DNA from: Lachnospiraceae bacterium AD3010
Lineage (GTDB): Bacteria; Bacillota; Clostridia; Lachnospirales; Lachnospiraceae
Length of the DNA: 64,000 bases
Assembly: GCA_000622025.1 (NCBI GenBank)
Contig: JHWU01000017.1
Coordinates: forward strand, 22,997-86,996
Direction: 5' to 3'
Part shown: one piece after another, positions 1 through 9,385 of the stretch
How the letters are laid out: every line of letters starts with the position of its first letter
How positions within the stretch are numbered: the first letter of the stretch is position 1
Translations under genes and position numbers: made by a program
The notes under the pieces: model-generated
What the model saw: the letters and a program-made list of their open reading frames with translations, nothing else
Told to the model about the DNA's origin: nothing
Databases searched by the model: none

Positions 1-79
1 CTGCAGCTTTACATCCGGCAAACATACAAACGGTAAGACTTAGTGCTGTTAAGAAAATAATACTCTTTTTCATTATCAT
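1..79 (-). CDS. Putative lipoprotein, 5' end only
   Basis: Only the first 26 codons lie inside the window. Reading leftwards from an ATG at 79 (a second in-frame ATG lies at 73) the product starts with MIMKKS, then a hydrophobic stretch, then the lipobox MFAGC, typical of a type II signal peptide whose Cys is lipidated and anchored on the outer face of the membrane. A ribosome binding site, GGTGAGG, sits six bases before the first ATG. The function cannot be told because the mature protein is outside the window. Confidence 0.7.
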   Translation of the reverse strand, partial: MIMKKSIIFLTALSLTVCMFAGCKAA

Positions 80-124
80 AGGTTTCCTCACCTTCAACTC
101 TTTTGTATCATAGTTAATATCATT

Positions 125-316
125 TTAAGAGTTCTTCATAAATAACTTTACGGTTTGACGTAGGACAGGCGTTCCTTTGTTTATAGCTGCTTCTTTATCC
201 GGGATCCGTTCCCTGCACCACGCCACGACATCTGTATCGCCGAGCCCCAGGTTCCTTCTGATTCTGTCAGCTCCCATTTCTGTTGTATGAGCTTTATCAA
301 TATTTTCGATCAGCAT
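125..316 (-). CDS. Small DUF3781-like protein, probably C-terminally truncated
   Basis: A 63-residue protein starting at an ATG at 316, preceded by GGAGGG seven bases upstream. The N-terminal half (HTTEMGADRIRRNLGL, then DVVAWCRERI) resembles the start of DUF3781 proteins as I remember them. Those normally continue with a short beta-rich part (a KNWYV-like strand and an ITVNAYSYTIITAH-like end). Here the tail is unrelated (AAINKGTPVLRQTVKLFMKNS with a stop), so the gene may be a remnant created by a frameshift or rearrangement. It lies between the parS array and the lipoprotein, in the place where parA/parB often follow rsmG in Firmicutes. The family assignment is from memory and moderate. 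Confidence 0.5.
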   Translation of the reverse strand: MLIENIDKAHTTEMGADRIRRNLGLGDTDVVAWCRERIPDKEAAINKGTPVLRQTVKLFMKNS

Positions 317-356
317 CTTCTTTCCCTCCCCCCTATGCGCCCTCGTCCGGTGCAAT

Positions 357-520
357 TGTTTCACGTGAAACATTGTTGTGCGAACACAAGGTCGATACAC
401 AATAATGTTTCACGTGGAACATTCTTGTGCCAGGACAGATTATTTACACAATCATGTTTCACGTGGAACAATTTGGTGTCTATGTCAGATCAAGACCACA
501 ACTATGTTTCACGTGAAACA
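357..520. promoter_or_regulatory. Array of four parS sites (ParB/Spo0J binding)
   Basis: Four copies of the 16-bp palindrome TGTTTCACGTGAAACA lie at 357-372, 406-421, 455-470 and 505-520. The outer two are perfect; the inner two carry one change (CACGTGGAACA). This is the consensus bound by ParB/Spo0J in Firmicutes, where it loads ParB clamps and SMC near the origin. The sites start 49, 49 and 50 bp apart. They are just downstream of rsmG and about 8 kb from dnaA. No parA or parB is present in the 520 bases to their left or anywhere else in the window. Confidence 0.93.
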
Positions 521-521
521 T

Positions 522-1232
522 TTACAGAGGCTCACGTGTGGGAGTCCCGGCTTTGCGGGGATATTTCATAGGACATTTCTTTTCCTTGTTGATAAAGATA
601 AGGCACCTTCTGTCACCGCCGGGCAATACATACTCATTAAGGATTTCAACCCGTCCTCCCAGTACAGAAATCGCATTGTCTGCCCGCAAGAGTTCGTCTT
701 TCCCGTTGTCCCCTTTGTATGAAATAAACCTGCCGCCGGTCTTTACAAAAGGAAGAGCAAGCTCGGAAAGTGAAGAAAGATTGGAAACCGCTCTGGATAA
801 TACCAGATCAAATTGTTCCCTGTACTCTCCGGAATGTGCAAGATCCTCAGCCCGTCCATGAACCACCGAAATGTTTTTGAGTGCAAGTTCGTTGATCACA
901 TCCTCAAGAAAGACAAGTTTTTTTCTTACAGAATCCATAAGGACAAATTCTGTTTCAGGTAAAAAGATCTTTAAGGGAATCCCCGGAAATCCACCACCCG
1001 TACCAAGATCCAAAATCCTCTGACCCGCTGAAAAGCTCTGAAACTTTAGAACCACAAGACAATCTGCGAAATGTTTTCTCATAAACTCATCGTATTCTGT
1101 TATGGCAGTAAGGTTCATGTGCCTGTTCTTTTCGGTCAAAAGGAAATAGAATCTTTCAAGCTTTTCAAGGTATTCCTTCCTATACTCTATCCCTATCTCC
1201 GATAAAAGATTTTCAAGAGTGCTGTTCTTCAA
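522..1232 (-). CDS. rsmG: 16S rRNA (guanine-N7)-methyltransferase RsmG
   Basis: RsmG (GidB) methylates N7 of G527 (E. coli numbering) in 16S rRNA using SAM. The Rossmann SAM-binding motif [14 protein letters not shown] is clear, and the N-terminal helix block ending [20 protein letters not shown] is typical. I chose the TTG at 1232 because AGGAG lies five bases upstream and the resulting 236 residues match the usual length. An upstream in-frame ATG at 1253 has no ribosome binding site. The start overlaps the end of mnmG by about 20 bases, implying translational coupling in a mnmE-mnmG-rsmG operon. Confidence 0.96.
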   Translation of the reverse strand: MKNSTLENLLSEIGIEYRKEYLEKLERFYFLLTEKNRHMNLTAITEYDEFMRKHFADCLVVLKFQSFSAGQRILDLGTGGGFPGIPLKIFLPETEFVLMDSVRKKLVFLEDVINELALKNISVVHGRAEDLAHSGEYREQFDLVLSRAVSNLSSLSELALPFVKTGGRFISYKGDNGKDELLRADNAISVLGGRVEILNEYVLPGGDRRCLIFINKEKKCPMKYPRKAGTPTREPL

Positions 1233-3114
1233 ATCTGCTCCTGTCCTTTGCATCAAGAAAAATAGACAATATCTGGATATCTGCAGGGGAAATCCCCTGT
1301 ATTCTGGATGCCTGTCCAATATTTTCCGGCTTGAATTTATTTAGTTTCTGCTGTGCTTCAAGTCTGATCCCATGTATTCGAGTGAAGTCAATATCAGTGG
1401 GTATCCTCTTTTTTTCAAGCTTCTTAAAATGCTCAACCTGTTTAAGCTCCCTTTCCAGATATCCCTTGTACTTGATCTCTATATCCACCTGTTCTATGAT
1501 ATCCGGAGAAAGCTTAGGTCTGTCCGGATCAATGGGTGCAATCTTTTCATAAGAAAGCTCGGGACGTCTGATAAGTTCCTCCAAGGTTGCGCCTGTAGCC
1601 AGGGGGGTACTTCCGACAGAAAGCAGAAACTCAGATATGTTTCCGGCGGCACCCACAGTAATACCCTTTAACCGTTCGATCTCAGAGTAGATCTGCTTTT
1701 CCTTTTTTTCGAGGGCAGCAAGTTCTTCATCCGAAACCAGTCCGACTTCATAACCCTTTCTCCTTAGTCGGCGGTCTGCATTATCCTGCCGTAAGAGTAA
1801 GCGGTATTCCGCACGGCTCGTCATCATCCGGTAAGGCTCGAAGCCCTCCTTTGTAACAAGGTCATCGATCAGAACCCCGATATATCCCTCAGACCTGTCA
1901 ATTATAAGAGGCTCCCTTCCCTTGATAAACATAGCAGCATTTATACCGGCAATAAGTCCCTGAGCTGCGGCTTCTTCATAACCGGAGCTTCCATTACTCT
2001 GCCCTCCGGAGAAAAGTCCCTTAACATTCTTAAATTCAAGAGAATGCTTTAACTGAATACCCTTAAAGCAATCGTATTCTATGGCATATGCATTACGGAC
2101 AATATCCGCATTTTCCAGTCCGGGAACTGAACGGTACATTCTTAGCTGGACATCCTCAGGCATAGAACTGCTCATTCCATCCACATACCATTCATTAGTA
2201 TGTAAACCCTCCGGTTCCAGAAAGACCTGATGTCTTTCCTTGTCCGGGAATTTCACGACCTTATCTTCTATTGAGGGACAGTATCTCGGCCCCGTTCCCT
2301 CAATAACCCCGGCAAACAAAGGAGATCTGTCAAGGCTGCCCCTGATTATCTCATGGGTCGTCTCATTGGTATAGGTAAGAAAGCAGGGTACCTGTTCTTT
2401 TTGAACAGTAGAAGGATCCGTAGAAAAGGAAAAAGGCACCACCGGCACATCACCATATTGGGGAGCCATTTTGGAAAAATCGATGGTTCTGCCATCCAAT
2501 CGAGCCGGCGTCCCGGTCTTATATCTGTGTATCTCAACGCCTGCCTTAATAAGAGAGTCCGAAAGAGAATTTGCAGCCTTTAATCCGTTAGGACCCGTAT
2601 TCGTTATAGCCTCACCACATAAACACCTGGCTTTCAGATAAACACCGGTACAAAGAACCACAACCTTTGTTATGTAAACCATTCCGGTCAGGGTCTTCAC
2701 ACCTTTTACTTCTCCGTTCTCTGTCAAAAGCTCCGTTATCTCCGCCTGCTTTAGTGTGAGATTATCCTGACCTTCAAGAACCTGACGCATACTTCGGGAA
2801 TAATCCTCTTTATCAGCCTGTGCTCTAAGAGAATGAACGGCAGGCCCTTTTGAGGAATTCAGCATCTTAGACTGGATAAAGGTTTTGTCTATATTTTTCC
2901 CCATTTCTCCGCCGAGTGCGTCGATCTCACGAACAAGGTGACCCTTGGAGCTGCCTCCTATATTGGGGTTACAGGGCATCAATGCTACACTGTTTATGCT
3001 TACAGTGAAAACGATGGTCTTTATTCCGAGCCGTGCAAGTGCCAGACCTGCTTCGCAACCGGCATGCCCCGCACCTATCACAGCAGCATCATAATCATTT
3101 ATAAGGGTTTCCAT
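1213..3114 (-). CDS. mnmG: tRNA uridine-5-carboxymethylaminomethyl synthesis enzyme MnmG
   Basis: MnmG (GidA) is the FAD-dependent partner of MnmE; together they install the cmnm5 group on the wobble uridine of several tRNAs. The FAD-binding motif [14 protein letters not shown] is near the N-terminus, followed by the conserved [16 protein letters not shown] block and, later, [19 protein letters not shown]. The C-terminal helical region that contacts MnmE is complete. The ATG at 3114 has GAAAGAGG seven bases upstream and gives 633 residues, close to the family norm; a GTG at 3147 is in frame but poorly supported. It follows mnmE by about 33 bases. Confidence 0.97.
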   Translation of the reverse strand: METLINDYDAAVIGAGHAGCEAGLALARLGIKTIVFTVSINSVALMPCNPNIGGSSKGHLVREIDALGGEMGKNIDKTFIQSKMLNSSKGPAVHSLRAQADKEDYSRSMRQVLEGQDNLTLKQAEITELLTENGEVKGVKTLTGMVYITKVVVLCTGVYLKARCLCGEAITNTGPNGLKAANSLSDSLIKAGVEIHRYKTGTPARLDGRTIDFSKMAPQYGDVPVVPFSFSTDPSTVQKEQVPCFLTYTNETTHEIIRGSLDRSPLFAGVIEGTGPRYCPSIEDKVVKFPDKERHQVFLEPEGLHTNEWYVDGMSSSMPEDVQLRMYRSVPGLENADIVRNAYAIEYDCFKGIQLKHSLEFKNVKGLFSGGQSNGSSGYEEAAAQGLIAGINAAMFIKGREPLIIDRSEGYIGVLIDDLVTKEGFEPYRMMTSRAEYRLLLRQDNADRRLRRKGYEVGLVSDEELAALEKKEKQIYSEIERLKGITVGAAGNISEFLLSVGSTPLATGATLEELIRRPELSYEKIAPIDPDRPKLSPDIIEQVDIEIKYKGYLERELKQVEHFKKLEKKRIPTDIDFTRIHGIRLEAQQKLNKFKPENIGQASRIQGISPADIQILSIFLDAKDRSRFEEQHS

Positions 3115-3147
3115 ACTGTTTCCTCTTTCATACTTCGCCCGGACCAC

Positions 3148-4536
3148 TCACTTTCCCATACAAAATTCTGAAAAGATCCTGTCAAAAAGGTCCTCGTCTG
3201 TGCTTTCACCTGTGACATTTCCGAGGTGGGAATACGCGTCCATAAGATCAGAAGTAAAAAAGTCTTCTGTCATATTATCATCAATGCTTTTTTTCACAAG
3301 CTCCAGACATTCCTTTGAAAGGCTTAGCTCCATAAGCTGTCTCTCATTTGTGATATAGATCTCTTCATCTGCCTTTATCTTCCCGGATAGGAACATTTCA
3401 CCTACCGTATCTTTTAATTCCTCAAGTCCCTTTTCCTCCGGAACGGAAAAATCGATTACAGGACAGGAAAAATCAAAGGCTTTTCTTTGTTCATTCCTTA
3501 GATCCGTTTTATTTAATAGTACAATGCAGTTCTTCCTTAAGGACATAATATGATCAAATATTTCAGTATCCTCATTACTTAGTTCAGAACTCGAATCAAC
3601 TGTAAAAAGGACAAGATCCGCTTTTTCTATGGCTTCTCTGGACCTTTCTACTCCTATTTTTTCTACCATATCTTTGGTATTCCTTATGCCCGCAGTGTCT
3701 GACAGGATAAGAGGTATTCCTCCAATATGGATCTCGGAAGAAAGAACATCTCTTGTTGTTCCGGGAATATCTGTTACTATAGCTCTGTCTTCTCCTGTTA
3801 AAAGATTTAATATTGAAGACTTACCCACATTGGGCTTACCGACAATGGCAGTTTTTATCCCGCTTTTCAATATCCTTCCGGTATCGGATCCGGACCGGAG
3901 CTCTTCTATCTCGGTGATCATTTCCATCACCTTTTCTCTCAGATCAGTAGAATAACCTTCAAGAGAATAATGCTCGGGATCATCCAGGGCAGCTTCAAGA
4001 AAAGCAGTCTCATGTATGATCCTTTCCCTTAAAGTGCTGATCCTTTTATAAAGTCCCCCTCTAAGTAATGTCATTGCGTTCTTTCTCGCAAATTCATTGG
4101 AGGAGGAAATGACATCCATAACGGCCTCTGCTTCCGTAAGATCAATCCTTCCGTTAAGAAAGGCTCTTTTTGTAAATTCCCCGGGATCAGCTGCTCTTGC
4201 ACCCTTTTTTATGATGTGGGAAAGAACCCGTCTTAAAACAAAGCTGCCTCCATGACAGCTTATTTCCACCGTATCTTCGGCAGTATATGAGCGGGGCTTT
4301 TTGAATACGGAAACAAGAACCTCATCCACTATCTCGTTTCCATCATAAAAAAACCCGTATTTTACAGTATGCGAGGGCTGTCCCAAAATATCCAGCTTTT
4401 TTCCTTTTTTTGATACAATAAGGCCATCGGCGATATTCAATGCATCACTGCCGGATATCCTTATAACACCGATTCCCGAACGTCCCGGTGCCGTTGCTAT
4501 GGCGGCTATTGTATCATTTTCTCTGTTCATCATCAT
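3148..4536 (-). CDS. mnmE: tRNA modification GTPase MnmE
   Basis: MnmE (TrmE, ThdF) is a dimeric GTPase working with MnmG on wobble uridines. The N-terminal folate-binding domain begins DTIAAIATAPGRSGIGVIRI. The GTPase domain shows G1 GKPNVGKSSILN, G3 DTAGIR and G4 NKTD, and the protein ends with the diagnostic FCMGK (CxGK box), the cysteine needed for the modification. Length 462 is normal. It is upstream of mnmG in the same direction and separated from jag by a hairpin. Confidence 0.97.
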   Translation of the reverse strand: MMMNRENDTIAAIATAPGRSGIGVIRISGSDALNIADGLIVSKKGKKLDILGQPSHTVKYGFFYDGNEIVDEVLVSVFKKPRSYTAEDTVEISCHGGSFVLRRVLSHIIKKGARAADPGEFTKRAFLNGRIDLTEAEAVMDVISSSNEFARKNAMTLLRGGLYKRISTLRERIIHETAFLEAALDDPEHYSLEGYSTDLREKVMEMITEIEELRSGSDTGRILKSGIKTAIVGKPNVGKSSILNLLTGEDRAIVTDIPGTTRDVLSSEIHIGGIPLILSDTAGIRNTKDMVEKIGVERSREAIEKADLVLFTVDSSSELSNEDTEIFDHIMSLRKNCIVLLNKTDLRNEQRKAFDFSCPVIDFSVPEEKGLEELKDTVGEMFLSGKIKADEEIYITNERQLMELSLSKECLELVKKSIDDNMTEDFFTSDLMDAYSHLGNVTGESTDEDLFDRIFSEFCMGK

Positions 4537-4561
4537 AATAAATCCAAAGAATTATGCAGAA

Positions 4562-4588
4562 AAGCCGCACCTTAAAAAGGCGCGGCTT
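4562..4588 (-). terminator. Hairpin between jag and mnmE
   Basis: On the minus strand the transcript forms AAGCCGCGCC / GGTGCGGCTT around a short U-rich loop, with one G-U pair, followed by TTTTC. It lies 13 bases past the jag stop and 25 bases before mnmE, so it probably reduces read-through between the two gene groups. The U tract is short and termination may be partial. Confidence 0.6.
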
Positions 4589-4601
4589 AAACCACCAGGT
4601 T

Positions 4602-5378
4602 TTATTTTTTCAGGGTAATGACTACTCTTCTGAAAGGCTCATCCCCCTCTGAGTGGGTGACAACGTATCTGTCTCCCTGAAGTGCGGAATGGATGATCCT
4701 TCTTTCATAAGGATTCATAGGCTCCAGAGAAACCGGCCTCTTTGTCCTCTTTACCTTAAATGCCAGGTTTTTGGCGAGGTTTTCAAGGGTCTTTCTTCTT
4801 CTCTCTCTGTAGTCCTCGGTATCTACCTTTACTCTTATATATTCACCGGTTCCTTTATTTACTATGAGACTGGCAAGATACTGTACAGAATCCAGTGTCT
4901 GACCCCTTTTCCCAATAAGGATCCCCATCTCGGGACCGGAAAGCTCAATACTAAGTGATCTTTCAGCAGCATTGAGGCTGATCTCGGATGAAACATCAAG
5001 CTCCATTGCCTTGAAAAGATCGCCTAGGAATTTCTGTACTCTGTTCTTTATTTCCTCTTCATCAATACGGCTGTCGGCTGCATCACCTGAAGAAACGGAA
5101 ACCTCAGAGCTTTTTTCTGCAACCGGAGCAGCTGCATTTTCCTTAGATTTTTCTTCCTTAATGACAGGAACTGTATCGGTATCTTCCTTTGCCTCTTTTT
5201 TGTATCCCTCTTTAATCCTTGCTTTTATAACGGTAGGCTTCGTATTAAAACCCAGGATACCGGACTTTCCCATATCAACTATCTCATAATCAAGATCTGA
5301 AGCCTCTACAGAAAAATGCCTGCAGGCATCAGACAAAACACTCTCAAGTGATTTTCCCGAAAATTCTGTATATTCCAT
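4602..5378 (-). CDS. jag: RNA-binding protein Jag/KhpB
   Basis: Jag (KhpB, EloR) is an RNA-binding protein linked to envelope growth and cell shape in Firmicutes, usually encoded with yidC. Three regions are visible: the N-terminal Jag_N segment (MEYTEFSGKSLESVLSDAC), a Glu/Lys-rich linker at about 75-110, a type II KH domain with GILIGKRGQTLDSVQYL, and an R3H domain with YERRIIHSALQ. Its 258 residues are normal for clostridial members. The ATG is preceded by AAGGAG. It follows yidC across a 125-base gap holding a copy of the dispersed repeat. Confidence 0.95.
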   Translation of the reverse strand: MEYTEFSGKSLESVLSDACRHFSVEASDLDYEIVDMGKSGILGFNTKPTVIKARIKEGYKKEAKEDTDTVPVIKEEKSKENAAAPVAEKSSEVSVSSGDAADSRIDEEEIKNRVQKFLGDLFKAMELDVSSEISLNAAERSLSIELSGPEMGILIGKRGQTLDSVQYLASLIVNKGTGEYIRVKVDTEDYRERRRKTLENLAKNLAFKVKRTKRPVSLEPMNPYERRIIHSALQGDRYVVTHSEGDEPFRRVVITLKK

Positions 5379-5471
5379 TTTATTTCTCCTTATTGAAAAA
5401 AAGTATGCCTTGGATTTCAGCAGGCCGCTTATCCGCTCAGCGCATCAAAGCGCAGCCTTATGAAATTATGT

Positions 5472-5500
5472 AAGATCCTTTGCTTAACTCAGGATGACAA
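5472..5500. repeat. Dispersed GAGCGAAGCGAAG-type repeat, degenerate copy
   Basis: AAGATCCTTTGCTTAACTCA followed by GGATGACAA is a reverse-orientation, degenerate copy of the repeat family seen better at 10,664, 14,130, 40,768 and 47,642. It lies in the yidC-jag gap and makes no gene product. Confidence 0.6.
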
Positions 5501-5503
5501 AGT

Positions 5504-6739
5504 TTATTTATTTGCTCTTTCGTTATACTCCCTTACCATATTGGCTCTTGCCGCAATACTGCCGGGACTCTTCTTTTCTGTAACATCTTCTGCTTTGTCA
5601 TCAACCTTCTTAATATCCGGATTGATATTCGAGGCTTTTACATTAGCTCTTGCGGAAATTGAATCCTTTGTGGAAGGACTGTTTACAGGAGCGGCCTTTT
5701 TTACGCCTTCTTTAGCAAGATTCTTTTCAACAATGCTCTCAATATCCATATGATCGATATGCCTGTTGATAAAAAACTGCTCAATACTTCTGATAACCGC
5801 ACCGGAAATCCAGTAGATACCCATACCGATGGGAAGACTGAAACAGAAAAATGCGGAAACAAGCGGCATTGTAACGTTCATTGACTTCATCATACGTGCT
5901 GTGGAATCACCGTCTCCATTGCTTGCAGCCTGGGGCATAAATAAAGTATTCACCCACTGTGTGGCAGCTGCAAGAAGAGGCACCATAACAGCACCGAGTA
6001 TCATAAGAAAATTACCGTTTGAAAAAGAAGTCTTTATGATATCAATAGGGGAATATGCCACGTTCAGCCCGAGAAAGGTATTAAAACCTTCAAACTGTGC
6101 TCTGACCCTTTCAAAGATCTCCATATCGAGACCGTTGATGCTTTTAATCGTATCCCAGTCAGCAATGGAAGCACGGTTAAGAACATCAATAACCGAATTC
6201 ACCGCATCATCGCCTGTAAAATCGATTGATTTTCTGATCTGTCCGCTTGTAACAACGGAGAGACCTGACAATACATCTACCCCGTTTACGGTAGACAAAA
6301 TATTGTCTGCCAGCTCCTCTAAGCAGTCATATACCTTTGTAACATATGCGGGAATACTGTAAATTACCCTGTACAGGGCAAAAAGAATGGGCATCTGTAT
6401 CAGAAGCTGGACACAGCTTCCTGTGGGAGATACACCGTATTTCTTATAAACAAACTGCATCTCCTCATTCTGCCTTGTCATTGAATCCTGATCTTTTTTG
6501 CCTTTGTATTTCTCCTGTATGGCCTTTATCTCCGGATTCATCCTGGCTGACAGTTTACTGAATTTCTGCTGCTGGTATGTAAGAGGCAGCAGGAAAATGT
6601 AGATGATTATGGTGAAAAAAATAATAGCAACACCTACATTTGGAACAATATTAAAGATCACATCAAGCAGGGCACCAAGGATCTTTGCAATAGGTCCAAG
6701 GATCACTCCGCCGTTTTGTGTCAGTAAAATTCCTGACAA
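5504..6739 (-). CDS. yidC: Membrane protein insertase YidC/SpoIIIJ
   Basis: YidC inserts membrane proteins with or without SecYEG. The protein has the 60-kDa inner membrane protein core: a first hydrophobic hairpin with FFTIIIYIFLLPLTYQQQKF, the PILFALYRVIYSIPAY segment, then later membrane segments near LMILGAVMVPLLAAATQWVN and PLVSAFFCFSLPIGMGIYW. The C-terminal tail is Lys-rich. It lacks the lipobox Cys found in many Gram-positive YidC proteins. The start is a TTG at 6739 with GGAGG eight bases upstream. Its length of 411 exceeds the Bacillus forms mostly through an insert between the first two conserved blocks and the tail. Confidence 0.95.
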   Translation of the reverse strand: MSGILLTQNGGVILGPIAKILGALLDVIFNIVPNVGVAIIFFTIIIYIFLLPLTYQQQKFSKLSARMNPEIKAIQEKYKGKKDQDSMTRQNEEMQFVYKKYGVSPTGSCVQLLIQMPILFALYRVIYSIPAYVTKVYDCLEELADNILSTVNGVDVLSGLSVVTSGQIRKSIDFTGDDAVNSVIDVLNRASIADWDTIKSINGLDMEIFERVRAQFEGFNTFLGLNVAYSPIDIIKTSFSNGNFLMILGAVMVPLLAAATQWVNTLFMPQAASNGDGDSTARMMKSMNVTMPLVSAFFCFSLPIGMGIYWISGAVIRSIEQFFINRHIDHMDIESIVEKNLAKEGVKKAAPVNSPSTKDSISARANVKASNINPDIKKVDDKAEDVTEKKSPGSIAARANMVREYNERANK

Positions 6740-6760
6740 GATTTCTTCCTCCTAAGTTAA

Positions 6761-7009
6761 TCAGGATGATAGCGCTTTGTTTTTATAGCCTTTGTAATCA
6801 AGCGGAACAGGATCAACTCCCCCTTTTGAGAAAGGATTGCACCTTAAGATCCTCCAAAAGGCCATTAAGCCGCCCTTTATCGCTCCGTATCTTTCGACAG
6901 CCTCAAGGCCATAGGAAGAACAGGAAGGATAATATGGGCATTTTGTTCCCTTCAGAGGTGAAATATAGATCTGATACTTCTTTATGATAAAAATCAAAAG
7001 ATTTTTCAT
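6761..7009 (-). CDS. yidD: Membrane protein insertion efficiency factor YidD
   Basis: An 82-residue YidD (DUF37) protein that assists YidC-dependent membrane insertion. The conserved core reads [20 protein letters not shown], then [12 protein letters not shown] and [15 protein letters not shown], including the three family cysteines. It follows rnpA by two bases and precedes yidC by about 20 bases, the standard order. Confidence 0.95.
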   Translation of the reverse strand: MKNLLIFIIKKYQIYISPLKGTKCPYYPSCSSYGLEAVERYGAIKGGLMAFWRILRCNPFSKGGVDPVPLDYKGYKNKALSS

Positions 7010-7011
7010 CT

Positions 7012-7371
7012 TTATTTTACTATCTTATGAGCTTTTCCCAAATTGATAAGGGATCTTTCCACATCCTGACATTTCAATGGTTTATAATCCGTATCTTTTT
7101 GAGGATTAGCGCTTTCCCGCGCTACGACCACTATGTCCAAACCACTATTGAACTTATCCTCATGCAGTCTGTATGCTTCTCTAATTAACCGCGTCAGTCT
7201 GTGCCGTACAACAGAATTGCCGACCTTCTTACTGACGGAAATTCCAAGGCGGTTTATCTCTAATCCGTTTTCCAGTACATACATAACAAAAAATCTATCA
7301 GCTTTAGATCTGCGTTTTCTGTAAACTGCCCTGAAATCTGTGTTTTTCTTTAAGCTTGAAAAACTTTTCAT
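7012..7371 (-). CDS. rnpA: Ribonuclease P protein component
   Basis: RnpA is the protein subunit of RNase P, which removes 5' leaders from tRNA precursors. The basic RNR motif region reads [18 protein letters not shown], and the N-terminus [19 protein letters not shown] is typical. 119 residues is normal. It follows rpmH after a 50-base gap holding a hairpin that may tune the ratio of L34 to RnpA. Confidence 0.96.
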   Translation of the reverse strand: MKSFSSLKKNTDFRAVYRKRRSKADRFFVMYVLENGLEINRLGISVSKKVGNSVVRHRLTRLIREAYRLHEDKFNSGLDIVVVARESANPQKDTDYKPLKCQDVERSLINLGKAHKIVK

Positions 7372-7384
7372 TTACGGTAAATAA

Positions 7385-7405
7385 AAGACCACTTTTTGTG
7401 GTCTT
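7385..7405 (-). terminator. Hairpin between rpmH and rnpA
   Basis: On the minus strand AAGACCAC and GTGGTCTT pair around an A5 loop, followed directly by TTTTAT. This intrinsic terminator-like hairpin just after rpmH probably acts as an attenuator so that L34 is made in excess over RNase P protein. Confidence 0.75.
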
Positions 7406-7421
7406 GACTCTTCCGATGCTG

Positions 7422-7556
7422 TTAAACAGTAAGCTTTGCTCTGCCCTTCGCTCTTCTTGCTGCAAGAACCTTACGTCCTCCGGGAGTGCTCATTCTTGCA
7501 CGGAAGCCGTGAACCTTATTTCTCTGTCTTTTCTTAGGGTGATATGTCATCCACAT
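7422..7556 (-). CDS. rpmH: 50S ribosomal protein L34
   Basis: A 44-residue protein starting [18 protein letters not shown] and continuing [20 protein letters not shown], which is ribosomal protein L34. The ATG at 7556 has AGGAGG ten bases upstream. It is the first gene of the leftward operon leading away from the origin, under the promoter at 7612-7640. Confidence 0.97.
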   Translation of the reverse strand: MWMTYHPKKRQRNKVHGFRARMSTPGGRKVLAARRAKGRAKLTV

Positions 7557-7611
7557 ATTACAAGTACCTCCTGACTATTAACTGGTAAAAGTACCGGAAA
7601 ACACAGCGTCC

Positions 7612-7640
7612 ATTATATAGAGATAAAAACTCTGCGTCAA
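7612..7640 (-). promoter_or_regulatory. Promoter of rpmH-rnpA-yidDC
   Basis: On the minus strand -35 TTGACG (7640-7635), a 17-base spacer and a perfect -10 TATAAT (7617-7612) lie about 55 bases upstream of rpmH. It is divergent from the dnaA promoter, with the DnaA boxes between them. Confidence 0.85.
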
Positions 7641-7667
7641 GCGTGAAATAACCGCTTTACATAATTT

Positions 7668-7896
7668 TTATCCACTTATAGTGAATAAGTGGTGGATAAA
7701 TCTGTTATTTAAAGTGAAAATATCCACTTTTAAAGTTAATACCACTAAAAAACCGCGTATTTTCAATATGTACAGTTATCCACCGTTATCCACATAAAAA
7801 TGTGTATAAACATCTGTTTGTTTAACATAAAAAATCAAGAGGTTTTACTATTATTTCTAAAACCCCTCTATTTTGCCCATATAGGAGTTATCCACT
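7668..7896. other. oriC part 1: DnaA-box cluster upstream of dnaA
   Basis: DnaA boxes (consensus TTATCCACA) are seen at 7668-7676 (TTATCCACT, +), 7691-7699 (TTATCCACC, -), 7776-7784 (TTATCCACC, +), 7786-7794 (perfect, +), 7801-7809 (TTATACACA, -) and 7888-7896 (TTATCCACT, +), with a weaker one at 7720-7727. The stretch 7560-8004 holds no gene and is AT-rich. With the dnaA-dnaN region it forms a bipartite origin of the Bacillus type. The box at 7888 abuts the dnaA promoter, suggesting autoregulation. Confidence 0.9.
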
Positions 7897-7918
7897 AAGA
7901 ACGTACATTTTTGATTTC

Positions 7919-7947
7919 TTGAAAAAAAAGTCATTTTGGGGTAAAAT
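7919..7947 (+). promoter_or_regulatory. Promoter of dnaA
   Basis: -35 TTGAAA (7919-7924), a 17-base spacer and -10 TAAAAT (7942-7947), 57 bases before the dnaA start. A DnaA box ends 22 bases upstream of the -35. Confidence 0.75.
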
Positions 7948-8004
7948 AACGCCGATAGCTCAAAAAAGAATATTACCTTTAATAAAGGGAATCATATCAA
8001 ATTT

Positions 8005-9369
8005 ATGAATGAACGTGAAAAACTCCTTAAAAACTGGGAAAATCTGAAGCTTCAGATAAAAAATGAAAATGATAACATTTCCGAACTGGCTTTTAATACC
8101 TGGCTTAAGCCCCTTAAAATAGGAAACGTTGAAAATGATACCATTTTTATCCTTATTCCTCCGGAGCTTGCAGGTGATGACGGAACAGGAACTGCCATAA
8201 TAAAGAAGAATTATTCTTCTAAGCTGAAAATTGCCTTATCGGAATACTTAAATAAAATCTATAATATTGAATTTACCGAAGAAGATTCTTCCTATAATTA
8301 TGACTATAATCTGAGTAATGAAAAGTTATCATCTCTTCAGAGATCTAATATCAATCCCAGATATACCTTCGGTAATTTCGTTGTAGGTCCGAATAATGAG
8401 CTCGCTGTTTCTGCAGCAAAAGCCGTTGCCGAAAAACCTGGCTTTGCTTTCAATCCTCTTTTTATTTACGGAGGACCCGGTCTTGGAAAGACACACCTGA
8501 TGCATGCCATCGGTTACAGCATAATAAAGAATGATCCTTCAAAGATCGTAAGATATGTTACCAGTGAGCAGTTTACAAATGAGGTTGTGGATTCCATTCT
8601 TAACCAGAGCACGCAGAAAATGCGTAATATTTACAGGTCTGTTGATGTTCTTCTTCTGGATGACGTTCAGTTTATAATAGGAAAGGAACAGACACAGAAT
8701 GAGCTCTTTAATTCATTCAATGAGCTTTACGGTCAGAATAAAGCTATCGTTCTTTCTTCCGATAAACCGCCGAAGGATATGAAGACTCTGGATGAGAGGA
8801 TGCAGTCCCGGTTTGAAATGGGTCTTACTGCTGATATCACTCCTCCGGATTATGAGACCAGAATGGCTATTCTCCGCCAATATGCAAATACAAGAGATTT
8901 TGAAGTTAATGATGAAGTGATCCAGTATATTGCTTCCAATATCAGTTCAAATATCAGAGAACTTGAAGGAGCATTAAATAAGGTTTATGCAAGAAAGAAC
9001 TTTATTAATGAAGAGATAACTGTTTCAGTTGCCGAAGAAGCCATAAGGGACATCATCAAGGAATCGGAACCCAGAAAGATCACACCTGATCTTATCATAT
9101 CCGAAGTTGCAAAATACTATGAGACCTCGAAGGAATCGATAACCTCAAAGAAGAGGACAAAGGAAATAGTTATCCCCCGTCAGGTTTCCATGTATCTATG
9201 CAGAGAACTGACAGATACTCCCTTTGCCGAGATTGGTAAGGCTATGGGTGGAAAAGATCACACCACAGTTATGCACGGACATAAGGAAATTTCCAACGAA
9301 TTATCAACAAATTCTTCACTGAGGGAGGATATTGAAAATATAAAGAAGAGGATTATTCCCAATAGATAA
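8005..9369 (+). CDS. dnaA: Chromosomal replication initiator protein DnaA
   Basis: DnaA binds DnaA boxes and melts the origin. The AAA+ domain shows Walker A GGPGLGKTHLMHAIG near residue 155 and Walker B LLLDDVQF; the C-terminal domain carries the signature MGGKDHTTVMHGHKEI, with D/H-T-T contacting DNA. The N-terminal domain I (MNEREKLLKNWENLKLQI) and a variable linker are present. 454 residues is normal. Genes on both sides of this locus are read away from it, as expected at oriC. Confidence 0.99.
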   Translation: MNEREKLLKNWENLKLQIKNENDNISELAFNTWLKPLKIGNVENDTIFILIPPELAGDDGTGTAIIKKNYSSKLKIALSEYLNKIYNIEFTEEDSSYNYDYNLSNEKLSSLQRSNINPRYTFGNFVVGPNNELAVSAAKAVAEKPGFAFNPLFIYGGPGLGKTHLMHAIGYSIIKNDPSKIVRYVTSEQFTNEVVDSILNQSTQKMRNIYRSVDVLLLDDVQFIIGKEQTQNELFNSFNELYGQNKAIVLSSDKPPKDMKTLDERMQSRFEMGLTADITPPDYETRMAILRQYANTRDFEVNDEVIQYIASNISSNIRELEGALNKVYARKNFINEEITVSVAEEAIRDIIKESEPRKITPDLIISEVAKYYETSKESITSKKRTKEIVIPRQVSMYLCRELTDTPFAEIGKAMGGKDHTTVMHGHKEISNELSTNSSLREDIENIKKRIIPNR

Positions 9370-9385
9370 ACAGTAAAAATCATCA

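Noticed and set aside
357..520. Regular 49-50 bp spacing of a repeated 16-mer, CRISPR-like at first sight
   Set aside because: The repeat is the parS palindrome, there are only four copies and no cas genes; the spacers are not protospacer-like in length control.
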